From Marinomonas maritima (GTDB taxonomy: Bacteria > Pseudomonadota > Gammaproteobacteria > Pseudomonadales > Marinomonadaceae), in the NCBI RefSeq assembly GCF_024435075.2, contig NZ_JAMZEG020000002.1, forward strand, positions 372,001 to 436,000: DNA of 64,000 nt, read 5' to 3'. Each line of letters opens with the position of its first letter. Positions within the stretch are counted from its first letter, which is position 1. Positions 24,880 through 34,220 of the stretch are shown in pieces. The position numbers and the translations under genes were made by a program. The notes beneath the pieces are model-generated. The model had not been told where the DNA came from. It saw only the letters and a program-made list of their open reading frames with translations, and searched no databases.

Positions 24880-27273
24880 ATGTCAGATTCTTTGCTCCTG
24901 CCAATGCTGCCACTTCGTGATGTGGTTGTGTATCCCCATATGGTACTGCCGTTATTTGTTGGTCGTGCTAAATCCATCGCAGCGTTAGAGTCTGCAATGG
25001 AAAATGATAAATATGTTTTTCTTGTTGCCCAACAAGATGCTTCTAAAGACGATCCGACATTAGAGGATCTTTATTCTATTGGTACGACGGCGAAAGTCAT
25101 GCAATTGCTACGTTTACCTGATGGCACGGTTAAGGTTTTAGTGGAAGGCGCTAAACGTGCCCGTCTTGAAAAGATGGAAGACGCTGATGGGTTTGTTTTG
25201 GGTAGTGTTGTTGAGCTTGACCTTCAAGAAGAAGATCAAACAGAGCATGGTGTGATTCGTAACGCCCTGCTTAAACAGCTGGATGAGTATGTGGCGGGTA
25301 GTAAGCGTATTCCTGCAGAAGTTGTGGCGTCATTAAAGTCCATCGATGACCTTTCGAAGCTGATTGACAATATTACTGGTCATATGAGTTTGAAGCTTGA
25401 AGATAAGCAAAAGGTGTTAGAGGTTGATTCGCTGACTGGGCGCGGAGAGTACCTTATTGGTTTAATGGATGGCGAATTGGATATTGCTCATCTTGAGAAA
25501 AGCATCCGTAGCCGTGTAAAGAAACAAATGGAAAAAAGCCAGCGTGAGTACTATTTAAATGAGCAAATGAAAGCCATTCAAAAAGAGTTGGGAGATATGG
25601 AAGATGGTGGTAATGAGTTAGATCTGCTTCAAGAAAAAATTGCAGAAGTAGGTATGTCAGAAGAGGCAAGAGAGAAGGCTGAAGCGGAACTGAAAAAACT
25701 GCGAATGATGTCGCCAATGTCTGCAGAGGCAACGGTTGTTCGGGGCTATATCGATTGGTTAACGTCCTTGCCTTGGACGAAGCGCAGTAAAGTGCGTAAT
25801 GATTTAGCTCACGCTGAGAAAATATTGAACCAAGACCATTATGGCCTGCAAGATGTTAAAGAGCGCATCTTAGAGTTTCTTGCGGTGCAGCAGCGTGTAA
25901 AGAAAGTTAAAGGGCCAGTATTATGTTTGGTCGGGCCGCCGGGAGTAGGTAAAACGTCTTTGGGGCAGTCTATCGCGAAAGCGGTTAACCGAAAATATAT
26001 TCGGATGGCGCTTGGCGGTGTGCGAGATGAGGCGGAAATACGTGGTCATCGCCGTACTTATATTGGCTCTATGCCCGGTAAGTTGCTTCAGAAATTGGCT
26101 AAAGTGAAGGTGAAAAATCCACTCTTCTTACTTGATGAAATAGATAAAATGGGCATGGATCAGCGCGGAGATCCCGCTTCTGCCTTGTTGGAGGTGCTTG
26201 ATCCAGAGCAAAATCATACTTTTAATGATCATTACCTTGAAGTGGACTTTGATCTTTCAGATGTGATGTTTATTTGTACGTCCAACAGTATGAATATTCC
26301 TGGGCCATTACTTGATCGTATGGAAGTAATCCGCATCCCTGGTTACACAGAAGATGAAAAACTCAACATTGCTAAACGTTACTTATTGCCGAAGCAAATT
26401 AAGTTAGCGGGCCTAAAAGAGAGTGAAATTCAGGTTTCTGATAGCGCTTTAATGGATGTTATTCGCTACTACACTAAGGAAGCAGGTGTCCGTGGATTGG
26501 AACGTGAGCTAAGTAAAATTTGTCGTCGAGTCGTTAAAAAACAAGCATTAGGTTCTAAAAAAGAACTTAAAGCGGTCGAAGTGACGAGTGAAAATTTGGA
26601 AGATTTTTCTGGTGTTCATAAATTTAGTTATGGAAAAGCAGAAGAAAAAAATCAAATTGGTCAGGTTACTGGATTGGCTTGGACTTCTGTTGGTGGTGAA
26701 TTATTGACGATTGAGGCCGCTGGTGTTGTTGGTAAAGGTCGCCATGTGAAGACTGGATCACTGGGTGATGTGATGCAAGAATCCATTCAAGCTGCCTTAA
26801 CGGTGGTTAGAAGTCGAGCAATTGGTCTTGGTATTGATGAAGATTTTCATGAAAAAACGGATCTTCATTTACATGTTCCAGAAGGGGCAACACCAAAAGA
26901 TGGTCCAAGTGCTGGTGTTGCTATGTGTGTTGCTATTGTTTCAGTGCTTACTAAGATCCCTGTTAAGGCCTCTGTGGCTATGACTGGCGAGATTACGCTT
27001 CGCGGAGAGGTGTTACCCATAGGTGGGCTAAAAGAGAAACTCTTGGCGGCTCACAGGGGAGGCATAAAAACGGTGATTATTCCGCAAGAAAACGCTCGTG
27101 ATTTGAAAGAGATTCCTGATAATATCAAAGCAGACATTGAGGTCATTCCTGTTAAATGGATAGATGAAGTGCTGGATATTGCTTTAGAGTACATTCCTTC
27201 ACCAAAAAAGGTAGAAACCTTACCTTCGAGTGAAAAAACTGTTGATGAACAAGAAACTGTGAGTCATCATTAA
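24880..27273 (+). CDS. lon: ATP-dependent protease Lon
   Basis: Soluble AAA+ protease that degrades damaged and regulatory proteins, 797 residues. It has a LonN substrate-binding domain (about 8-200), an ATPase domain with Walker A GPPGVGKTS near residue 351, and a C-terminal peptidase domain. The catalytic Ser is in PKDGPSAGVAM (near 672) and the catalytic Lys in GGLKEKLLAAHR. The C-terminal tail is acidic. ATG 24880 gives the family N-terminus MSDSLLLPMLPLRD; the upstream TTG is rejected. Confidence 0.97.
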   Translation: MSDSLLLPMLPLRDVVVYPHMVLPLFVGRAKSIAALESAMENDKYVFLVAQQDASKDDPTLEDLYSIGTTAKVMQLLRLPDGTVKVLVEGAKRARLEKMEDADGFVLGSVVELDLQEEDQTEHGVIRNALLKQLDEYVAGSKRIPAEVVASLKSIDDLSKLIDNITGHMSLKLEDKQKVLEVDSLTGRGEYLIGLMDGELDIAHLEKSIRSRVKKQMEKSQREYYLNEQMKAIQKELGDMEDGGNELDLLQEKIAEVGMSEEAREKAEAELKKLRMMSPMSAEATVVRGYIDWLTSLPWTKRSKVRNDLAHAEKILNQDHYGLQDVKERILEFLAVQQRVKKVKGPVLCLVGPPGVGKTSLGQSIAKAVNRKYIRMALGGVRDEAEIRGHRRTYIGSMPGKLLQKLAKVKVKNPLFLLDEIDKMGMDQRGDPASALLEVLDPEQNHTFNDHYLEVDFDLSDVMFICTSNSMNIPGPLLDRMEVIRIPGYTEDEKLNIAKRYLLPKQIKLAGLKESEIQVSDSALMDVIRYYTKEAGVRGLERELSKICRRVVKKQALGSKKELKAVEVTSENLEDFSGVHKFSYGKAEEKNQIGQVTGLAWTSVGGELLTIEAAGVVGKGRHVKTGSLGDVMQESIQAALTVVRSRAIGLGIDEDFHEKTDLHLHVPEGATPKDGPSAGVAMCVAIVSVLTKIPVKASVAMTGEITLRGEVLPIGGLKEKLLAAHRGGIKTVIIPQENARDLKEIPDNIKADIEVIPVKWIDEVLDIALEYIPSPKKVETLPSSEKTVDEQETVSHH

Positions 27274-27287
27274 GAGCATATCCTGTG

Positions 27288-27317
27288 TTGACAGGGAGTA
27301 GGTCGGGCTTGTATAAC
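27288..27317 (+). promoter_or_regulatory. Sigma70 promoter of hupB
   Basis: TTGACA (27288-27293), 18-bp spacer, TATAAC (27312-27317), 82 bp upstream of the hupB GTG. It lies just after the lon stop, where no terminator is seen. Confidence 0.7.
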
Positions 27318-27398
27318 TTCTCGCTCGGTCTTGTCGGTAGCACTTATACTGCGCCGAAAAAAACTAAGGATCCAAGAAAAATACTGAAGGGGTACAAC

Positions 27399-27671
27399 GT
27401 GAACAAATCTGAATTGATTGATGCTATTGCGGCGTCTGCTGATTTATCTAAAGCTTCTGCAAATAATGCTCTTGACGCTACTTTAAAAGCAATTGAAGCG
27501 GCTTTGGCAAAAGGTGACCAGGTTACACTAGTTGGTTTTGGTACTTTTGCAGTAAAAGAACGTGCGGCACGTACAGGCCGTAATCCTCAAACTGGTGAGG
27601 AAATCCAAATTAAAGCAGCGAAAGTTCCTGGTTTTAAAGCCGGTAAAGGTCTAAAAGACGCTGTAAACTAA
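27399..27671 (+). CDS. hupB: DNA-binding protein HU-beta
   Basis: A 90-residue nucleoid protein that bends and compacts DNA as a dimer. The sequence NKSELIDAIAASADLSK, then VGFGTFAVKERAARTGRNPQ (the DNA-gripping arm) and VPGFKAGKGLKDAVN at the C-terminus define HU. The start is GTG at 27399 with SD GAAGGGG; using it gives exactly the family length, whereas the open frame extends upstream through the promoter. The tRNA-Asp gene begins 7 nt after its stop with no terminator between. Confidence 0.97.
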   Translation: MNKSELIDAIAASADLSKASANNALDATLKAIEAALAKGDQVTLVGFGTFAVKERAARTGRNPQTGEEIQIKAAKVPGFKAGKGLKDAVN

Positions 27672-27678
27672 TGTTTTT

Positions 27679-27755
27679 GGAGCAGTAGTTCAGTTGGTTA
27701 GAATACCTGCCTGTCACGCAGGGGGTCGCGGGTTCGAGTCCCGTCTGTTCCGCCA
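27679..27755 (+). tRNA. tRNA-Asp (anticodon GTC)
   Basis: A 77-nt cloverleaf: acceptor GGAGCAG/CTGTTCC, anticodon loop CTGTCAC (anticodon GTC), T-arm CGGGTTCGAGTCCCG, discriminator G and encoded CCA. It has no obvious promoter of its own and probably comes from the hupB transcript. Confidence 0.97.
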
Positions 27756-27763
27756 TTAGACAC

Positions 27764-27797
27764 AAAAGGTGTATTCCAAGTGGAATGCACCTTTTTT
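27764..27797 (+). terminator. Terminator after tRNA-Asp
   Basis: Stem AAAAGGTGTATTCCA / TGGAATGCACCTTTT with a 2-nt apex (one G-T type mismatch), then T-tract. It ends the hupB-tRNA unit and lies 34 nt before ppiD. Confidence 0.85.
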
Positions 27798-27830
27798 ATT
27801 TGTCATTCATTAACTCATTTGGAGGCAGTA

Positions 27831-29654
27831 ATGCTCCAGGATATCAGAGATAAGTCACAAGGCATTGTGGTAAAGATCATCGTTGGTTTTATCGTTGTGA
27901 CGTTTGCTTTATTTGGAGTGGACGCCTTAGTTAACAGCTTTATTTCTTCGGAGAGTGTTGCAAAAGTTGACGGGGTTGAGATTACCCGAACACAGATGTT
28001 GCAAGGAGCAGAAACTCAACGTCGACAATTAATTTCAATGATGGGTGGGCAAGTTAACCCTGCATTACTTGAAGATAATTTACTTCAACGTCGCGCTCTA
28101 GAGGAGCTGATTCAGCGTGTTGTGTTAGCCAATCAGGCTAAAGGGTTGGGTTTAGGAGTATCAGATGCTCAAGTAGATGCTTATTTATTACAAGCCGAAC
28201 AGTTTCAAATTGATGGTCAGTTTGACCAAAATACATATCTTAACTTCATCCGATCTCTTGGTTTTACGCCGTTGGCCTTTAAAGAGCGTATTAAGCAAGA
28301 TGTTTTGATTCAGCAGCCTCGAAATGCAATATCAGGCTCTGAATTTGTTTTACCTTATCAAGTAGACAGTGTCTCTGAATTGCAATCGCAAGAAAGAACG
28401 TATGATTATGTTTCGTTCTCTTTGGCAGATGAGTCGGAAAACACCAGTGTGTCAGAGGATGAGTTAAAAGCGTATTACGATGCTAATAAAGAAAATTTTA
28501 AAACGCCTGAGCAAGTTAAAGTTAATTACGTTGTAATTTCCAGTTCGGATTTTTACAGCAAGGTCAATGTGACGGATGCAGAGTTGCAAGAAGCTTACCA
28601 AGCATCTATTTCAAGTTTAGCGCAAGAAGAAAGATCAGCGTCACATATTTTGATTGATACAACAGATCTAAGTGATGACGAGGCTGAAAGCCGTCTTGAA
28701 GAGATTCAGGCTAAGTTAAAATCTGGTGAAGATTTTGCGGTTTTAGCGGCTGAATATTCTGATGACATTGGTTCGAAAAATGATGGCGGTAATCTAGGTT
28801 ATGTTGAAAAAGGCACGATAGATCAAGCTTTTGACGATGCATTATTTTCAATGAAAAAGGGCGAGCTAAAATCCGTTAAAAGTGGGTTTGGTTATCACCT
28901 TATTAAATTGAACGATATTACTAAGCCAGATGTACCAACGTTTGCATCTAAAAAAGCAGAGTTGAAGCAAGATCTATTGGAAGCTAAGGCAATTGATGCG
29001 CTGTTGACGGCGCATGAAGATATTACCGATTTAGCTTACGCTAGTGACAACTTAGATATCATCGCAAAAGAATACGGCGTAGACGTTCTTCAAAGTGCGT
29101 ATTTTGGGCGTGATGGCGGTTCTGATGAAGTGACTAGTAACGCATCAGTTATTGCGGCAGCATTCGGGAATGCGGTGTTGGAAGATGGCCAAAATAGTAA
29201 CTTGATTGAATTAAATGATGACCAGGTTGCGGTGTTGCATTTGAATGATCATAAGCAGGAAGCTTTCCAGTCTTATGAGGATACGAAGGAGCAGGTTGCT
29301 TCGATAGTGGTTCAAAATAAAGCCGTCGCTTCTCTTCGGGTTAAAGCAGATGAAGCGAAAAGTGCAAGTACTACTGAGTGGTCTTCTGTTGAAGGTGCTA
29401 AGCGTGGTCAAGATGAAATGACGTCATTGGCCTTCTCTTTGCCTCATCCAAATGGCGATCCTGTGATTGAAGTTAAGGGCTTATCAAATGGTGATTTGGC
29501 TTTGATTAGATTGAATAAGATTGATGTTGGTAGTGAGTTGGTATCTGATGATCAAAAACTGGTCTACGAGCGTTACTTGAATCAAACTCAGGCTAGTCTT
29601 AGTACCCAAGGTCAGCAGGATTTTTTAAAAAATAAGGCTGAAATAGAGCGATAA
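27831..29654 (+). CDS. ppiD: Periplasmic chaperone / peptidyl-prolyl isomerase PpiD
   Basis: A 607-residue protein anchored by one N-terminal helix (about 12-34, IVVKIIVGFIVVTFALFGV), with the rest in the periplasm near the Sec translocon. A SurA-like N-terminal chaperone region comes first, then a parvulin domain (about 265-365: SASHILI, GEDFAVLAAEYSDD, GGNLGYVEKG, GFGYHLIKL), then a C-terminal chaperone region. ATG 27831 has SD GGAGGCAG. The longer frame overlaps the terminator and is rejected. Confidence 0.95.
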   Translation: MLQDIRDKSQGIVVKIIVGFIVVTFALFGVDALVNSFISSESVAKVDGVEITRTQMLQGAETQRRQLISMMGGQVNPALLEDNLLQRRALEELIQRVVLANQAKGLGLGVSDAQVDAYLLQAEQFQIDGQFDQNTYLNFIRSLGFTPLAFKERIKQDVLIQQPRNAISGSEFVLPYQVDSVSELQSQERTYDYVSFSLADESENTSVSEDELKAYYDANKENFKTPEQVKVNYVVISSSDFYSKVNVTDAELQEAYQASISSLAQEERSASHILIDTTDLSDDEAESRLEEIQAKLKSGEDFAVLAAEYSDDIGSKNDGGNLGYVEKGTIDQAFDDALFSMKKGELKSVKSGFGYHLIKLNDITKPDVPTFASKKAELKQDLLEAKAIDALLTAHEDITDLAYASDNLDIIAKEYGVDVLQSAYFGRDGGSDEVTSNASVIAAAFGNAVLEDGQNSNLIELNDDQVAVLHLNDHKQEAFQSYEDTKEQVASIVVQNKAVASLRVKADEAKSASTTEWSSVEGAKRGQDEMTSLAFSLPHPNGDPVIEVKGLSNGDLALIRLNKIDVGSELVSDDQKLVYERYLNQTQASLSTQGQQDFLKNKAEIER

Positions 29655-29670
29655 GTTTCTATTTATCCTA

Positions 29671-29700
29671 AAAAAGCCACTCATCTAGAGTGGCTTTTTT
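29671..29700. terminator. Bidirectional terminator between ppiD and the DyP peroxidase gene
   Basis: Perfect 12-bp stem AAAAAGCCACTC / GAGTGGCTTTTT around loop ATCTA. It ends ppiD and the convergent bat-yfeX operon. Confidence 0.9.
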
Positions 29701-29714
29701 ATTGCTCTATTATG

Positions 29715-30638
29715 TTAGTTTGAAAGAGATGTTAACCAATTGTTTGCAGGGATGAAGAAGGCTTGTGCCGTTGTTGCTCTAGTGTATTTCATTAGGTGAT
29801 CGGTATTGCCATCTTGATCACCTTTTATCATGCTTTTCAGCATCATATTGAAAGTTTCTGGCGTCTTACTATAACTTGCAAACATAAGACCTTTTTCTGT
29901 CAAAGATGCAAAAGGAATACTTTGGCGCAATATTTCCATTGCACACCCATTTTCATCTTTTAGTGAGGTGCGTTTAGTGTGCGCATGAACAGATTTCTCA
30001 GAGGAAGGGTATTCTTGGTTGGTGTGTTTAGTGCGGCCATAAACGTCTTCTTGCGTTTTGAGATCTTCTTTTTCCCATCTTTCTAAATTGTGTACGAAGC
30101 GAATTAGGTTTAAGTATGATCCATTTTTAAAGTCGGGGTCTTCTTTGCCTACCAGTGCGACTGTTTTGCGTTGCTCGCCTTCTGGATTTTCGGTTCCGTC
30201 TACAAATCCAGTTAAGTCTCGGTTATCCATATATTTAAAGCAGCTGACTTCTTCCGCTAATGTGACGCTTGTGCCAAAAGCTGAATAAAGCGTGCAGCCT
30301 AATTGGTAGGTAGCGTCATGACGTGAAGATCGAATGTGAAGGACAAGATCAACATCAGTGGGCTTTATTTCTATTTCTTTGCCTGCTATATGAGGAAAAG
30401 GCGCAAGGTATTTTGGGCGCCTTGTTGTATCTAACTCGTCCCATACTTGATCGCTTAGGCCTATGGTTGCGTGTAAGTGTGCATCTGGGAACTGATGTTG
30501 AAGTTTAGTAATAAGGGCAGGAGCGACGGCTAAAGCGGCTTTAAATGCACAGATTTCTGCTCTATTAATATTGAGAGTAATGAAAAGGGCGTCACTTGAC
30601 GCCTCGGCGATAATACCTGATTGAAATGGTGTCGTCAT
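29715..30638 (-). CDS. yfeX: Dye-decolorizing (DyP-type) haem peroxidase, YfeX-like
   Basis: A 307-residue cytosolic-type DyP peroxidase with no signal peptide. The diagnostic GxxDG motif appears as GFVDG (144-148), with D147 the distal aspartate. The proximal haem histidine is probably H220 in VHAHTKRT, and the distal arginine is in LRQSIPFAS. This class binds haem b and reduces peroxides. SD AAGGAC. It begins 28 nt after the batD stop with no terminator between, suggesting co-transcription with the aerotolerance operon. Confidence 0.92.
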   Translation of the reverse strand: MTTPFQSGIIAEASSDALFITLNINRAEICAFKAALAVAPALITKLQHQFPDAHLHATIGLSDQVWDELDTTRRPKYLAPFPHIAGKEIEIKPTDVDLVLHIRSSRHDATYQLGCTLYSAFGTSVTLAEEVSCFKYMDNRDLTGFVDGTENPEGEQRKTVALVGKEDPDFKNGSYLNLIRFVHNLERWEKEDLKTQEDVYGRTKHTNQEYPSSEKSVHAHTKRTSLKDENGCAMEILRQSIPFASLTEKGLMFASYSKTPETFNMMLKSMIKGDQDGNTDHLMKYTRATTAQAFFIPANNWLTSLSN

Positions 30639-30666
30639 AGTGGTCCTTTTAGAAAAATCGGCGTGA

Positions 30667-32484
30667 TTAAAAATTTGGATAAAGTGTTTTTAGCTGACTT
30701 GCCTGAGAAGGTTTGGCTTGGCCGCTGGTGTACTCTTCTAGTGCGACAGCAAGAGGTTCGCCTTGCCACTCATGGCTGGGATTATTGGAGTACATCATCA
30801 ATTCAGACTCCATTAGGAGTTGCGTGACCTGAACGGACGTTAATCGTTTTATATCATCGACGCTACGGATTTCATCGTCTCCCCATCGATGACGAGCCCA
30901 TTCCAGCAGGCTTGATCTGAGTTGAGGTAGATTATTTTGCTGGCAGCACGTTATTAGCGTTTTATAGGCGCTCTGCTCATCGATTGTGTTAAGAGGTGCG
31001 AACTCTTGTAATGTTGGGACGTGGTTGAGGGTGTTAGGCTGTGCTTTTCTGCGTTTAAACCTGATGCTTAACCAAGCACTAATTAGAAAAACAGCTAATA
31101 GTAATAAACCAATGACAAGGTAGTGACGAAAAGAAATGCCTTGATCTACTTGTGTCAGCTCAATGTCTAATGCACTCGGCTCTATGGTTTTAGCGTTCGG
31201 TTTTTTCGCCAAGGAAATAGGGGCAACAGAGCGAGTTTGTGCTGGCAAAGGTTCACTGATGGTCGCTTTATCGGCTTCTTTTTTGACGGTTCCATTTGAG
31301 CTGTTTGGCAGTGGAGCAATGCTGATTTTTTGAGTGGATGCTGTCGCCGTCCTAATGATTCTTTGTTCTGTATCCCAATAAACAATGTTGATATCGGGTA
31401 GTACTAAGCTGCCTTCTTCGGTTGGCACGACTTCAACGATGATGGTTTGATTGCCTGTGACGCCGTTGGCTGTTTTTTGATTGTCAAATTTAGGAGGTTT
31501 TGGGTAAAGCTTATAGTTAGGTGTGCTATTAAAATCCAGTGTTGGAATTTGTTCAGGCAGTGCGCCTTTGGCATTAATATTAATGGTCCAAATGAGGGTG
31601 TCACCCACTCTAGGGGTGTCGCTTGTTTTGCTTAAAGAAGTGGATACTGTTACTTCTTGGCTAGGCAGCCAGGTGTCACTTGAATAGCTTGCGGGAATAG
31701 GCAGGACTTGTAGATTAAGAGGCTCGCTTTGAACCTTGATCATCCTTCTACCCGTCGAGGTGTTGATCATCGCTTGTATGCTTTGGGGTGGTAAAGTTAA
31801 TACGCCACTGCGCTGGGGAAACGCCAAATAGTCGCGAGTTAATACCTGATATTGCGTGCCGTTAATGGTTTCATAGTTCATTTGATCGTCAATCAGTCTT
31901 TCGACGACAAGGTCAGGGTGAGAGGGGACAGAGCGATTGGCATTTTGCATGGCGACTGAGGTGTACAGTTTGACGCTTAAAATGACTTCTTGTTGTAAAT
32001 ACGGTTCTATTTCAGACACTTCCGTTCTCATGATAACGGGAGGGTTACCGTTGCTGTCCATGAGTTGAGGAGAGCTTTTAATGACTAATCTGATTGGCTC
32101 AGATTCATGGGCGCCAATTTTAATAGGAGGAATTTCGACCGTACCAACGGATTTTGGCATCAATGAAACGACCCAAAAGTTTAACGCCGTGCTGGTGCCT
32201 AAGTTAAAGCTAAATTGACTGTTTTGGCTTTTACCTAAAATATCAAAGTCGCGTTGTAGTGGCGTGAGATCCGGGCCATTCCCCGTATCGGAAAAGTCTG
32301 CTCTTAATGTGAGCTGCACGACTTCATTTTCAATGGTGACTTCTTTGTTGAGAGACGCAGTAACGCTTGCTGCAAAAAGAGAGTTTGATGAGGTGATAAA
32401 AAATAGGACAGCCATTAATGAGTAAAACAAACGGCTGAGCTTGTTTGGCGAAGTTAATGAGAAGAAGTATTGCTTTACTACCAT
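30667..32484 (-). CDS. batD: BatD aerotolerance protein
   Basis: A 605-residue envelope protein of the BatD family. It has an N-terminal signal peptide (cleavage after about residue 38, SLFAAS), a long beta-rich region probably in the periplasm (about 40-440), one membrane helix near 455-475 (YLVIGLLLLAVFLISAW) and a cytoplasmic tail. Repeated immunoglobulin-like patterns are typical. It overlaps batB by 7 nt. Bat proteins were linked to oxygen tolerance in Bacteroides and to stress in Leptospira; the mechanism is not known. Confidence 0.88.
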   Translation of the reverse strand: MVVKQYFFSLTSPNKLSRLFYSLMAVLFFITSSNSLFAASVTASLNKEVTIENEVVQLTLRADFSDTGNGPDLTPLQRDFDILGKSQNSQFSFNLGTSTALNFWVVSLMPKSVGTVEIPPIKIGAHESEPIRLVIKSSPQLMDSNGNPPVIMRTEVSEIEPYLQQEVILSVKLYTSVAMQNANRSVPSHPDLVVERLIDDQMNYETINGTQYQVLTRDYLAFPQRSGVLTLPPQSIQAMINTSTGRRMIKVQSEPLNLQVLPIPASYSSDTWLPSQEVTVSTSLSKTSDTPRVGDTLIWTININAKGALPEQIPTLDFNSTPNYKLYPKPPKFDNQKTANGVTGNQTIIVEVVPTEEGSLVLPDINIVYWDTEQRIIRTATASTQKISIAPLPNSSNGTVKKEADKATISEPLPAQTRSVAPISLAKKPNAKTIEPSALDIELTQVDQGISFRHYLVIGLLLLAVFLISAWLSIRFKRRKAQPNTLNHVPTLQEFAPLNTIDEQSAYKTLITCCQQNNLPQLRSSLLEWARHRWGDDEIRSVDDIKRLTSVQVTQLLMESELMMYSNNPSHEWQGEPLAVALEEYTSGQAKPSQASQLKTLYPNF

Positions 32485-34220
32485 GGGTTTTGCCCATCCT
32501 CTTGCGTAAATCGATTTTCATTGCGTTTTTCTTGGTGCAAATACCAAAGTTTGCGCTGTAAAAGCTTCCCAGGATCATCTTGGATTTGCTTTAGCCATTG
32601 TTTTAATGCCTGTTCTTTTTCTTTGTCTAATGTTGTCTTAGCTTGCTCATTTTTGTTTTGACTGTCTGAGCGTTTATTTTGTTTATTATCCTCAGGTGTT
32701 TTGTTGTTGTCTTGTGTTTCGTCTTTTTTATTGTCTTTTTTTGAATCAGATGGATCTTTTGAGTCATTTTTATCATTAGCGTCTGATTGGTTTTGTTTGT
32801 TCTGATCCTTCTTCTCATTCTGTTTGTCTGAGGAACTGTTTTCTTTCTCTTGTTGTTTTTTCTTTTTTTGTTCCTGTTCTTGCTGTTTTAAGTATTCGAG
32901 GTTCTCTTTGGCGGCTTTTAAGGATGGGTCTTGCTCTAGCGCTGTTTCATACGCTTGCATCGCTTTCTTTGTGTCGCCAGACAATGCCAACGCGTTACCT
33001 AGGTTGTAATTTTCTGCCGCATTCTTGTCCAGCTTATCCAGTGCTTGTATTGCTGCAGGGTAATTTTTTAACGCATAAGAGGATGCGGCCTTCCAGTTTG
33101 GTTGTTGAAAATGACGATCAGCCTCTTGCCAGTTCCCTTGGTCAACCGCGCGTTGTCCTTTTTGGTCTTGAGTCAAAAACCAATCCAGAGGCGATGCTTG
33201 TAGCTTTTCAGAGGACAAAGAAAAGAGACCTAGGAAAAGCATCAATACCATACCTTTTCTAAATTGAAATGCGAGCCAAAGCAGAAAGGGCAGAGCAAAC
33301 CAATGTCCTTGTTCGGTCCAGTGAATGCTTTTATTTTGGGCTTTTTGAGTTTGCTCGTTATTCAGTGATGTGCTGGTTATTTGCGCAAGCTCACGAGAAG
33401 TTAATCGCCCTTGGTGAAATCTGCCTCCAAGATTTGTGGTTAGTGCTTTTAAATCGGATATAGGCACTGCTGGAATAACATTCATGCCATTTCTTTTCAG
33501 AATTTGGCCGTCAGGAAGTTTAATTAGAGCGCCTTGTTGAGTCCCTATCGCAACTATATCCAGCTGTATGTTGAGGTCTTTTAATAGCGTTGGAATTTTT
33601 TCTTTATCATGTTGGCTAAGGTCATCGGTGAAAATGATGAGATGTAAAGGTGCCGAATCGTCTTTATTGAGTGATAAGGCGGTTGCGACTCCACTGCTTA
33701 AATTGCCGCCATATACAGGCATGATGATTGGGTCGAGTGCCAACAGAAAATGAGTGATAGTTTCTCTGTCTTGGCTAAAGGGGCTAATAATAAAGCCTTC
33801 GCCTGCGAAGGCTACCAAAGCTATTTCGCCTTCTTTACTTTGCTCTAATATGTCTCTGATCGTTTGTTTTAATTGGGTCTGTCTATTAGGTTTGATGTCT
33901 ATGGCGTACATGGATAAAGACTGATCAACAACTAAAACGGTTTTCTGGGTGTTTTCGAACATGGTTGTTGGGTTTTTTGTCCAGCTTACGCCAGCTAAGC
34001 CAATCCAACACAATGTAAGCGCCATCAGTCCTAGCCACATATTCATGTTAGTGGATGCGTTTTTATAGACAAGGTGATTGAGCAGGTTTTGATCAACCAC
34101 TTTATGTAAGGTATTTTTCTTCGAATTGTTTAGACGAAAGAAAAAAGCCACTAGCAAAGTGAGTGGGATAAAAAGAAGCCAGTAGGGACGCTCAAAATGA
34201 ATAACATCAAAAAGTATCAT
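32478..34220 (-). CDS. batB: BatB/BatC fusion: VWA domain plus TPR repeats
   Basis: A 580-residue membrane protein. Two N-terminal helices (about 12-28 and 60-80) precede a von Willebrand A domain whose metal site DQSLS lies at 99-103. A further helix follows near 310-330, then TPR repeats (about 365-445, ending AMQAYETALEQDPSLKAAKENL). The region 450-540 is low-complexity, rich in K, Q, N, D, E and S, a likely disordered linker. The order VWA-TPR is that of fused BatB and BatC. It overlaps batA by ATGA. Confidence 0.88.
   Translation of the reverse strand: MILFDVIHFERPYWLLFIPLTLLVAFFFRLNNSKKNTLHKVVDQNLLNHLVYKNASTNMNMWLGLMALTLCWIGLAGVSWTKNPTTMFENTQKTVLVVDQSLSMYAIDIKPNRQTQLKQTIRDILEQSKEGEIALVAFAGEGFIISPFSQDRETITHFLLALDPIIMPVYGGNLSSGVATALSLNKDDSAPLHLIIFTDDLSQHDKEKIPTLLKDLNIQLDIVAIGTQQGALIKLPDGQILKRNGMNVIPAVPISDLKALTTNLGGRFHQGRLTSRELAQITSTSLNNEQTQKAQNKSIHWTEQGHWFALPFLLWLAFQFRKGMVLMLFLGLFSLSSEKLQASPLDWFLTQDQKGQRAVDQGNWQEADRHFQQPNWKAASSYALKNYPAAIQALDKLDKNAAENYNLGNALALSGDTKKAMQAYETALEQDPSLKAAKENLEYLKQQEQEQKKKKQQEKENSSSDKQNEKKDQNKQNQSDANDKNDSKDPSDSKKDNKKDETQDNNKTPEDNKQNKRSDSQNKNEQAKTTLDKEKEQALKQWLKQIQDDPGKLLQRKLWYLHQEKRNENRFTQEDGQNPW

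Noticed and set aside
32627..32818. Lysine/threonine-rich ORF inside the batB 3' region
   Set aside because: A frame-shifted shadow of the low-complexity BatB/C linker.
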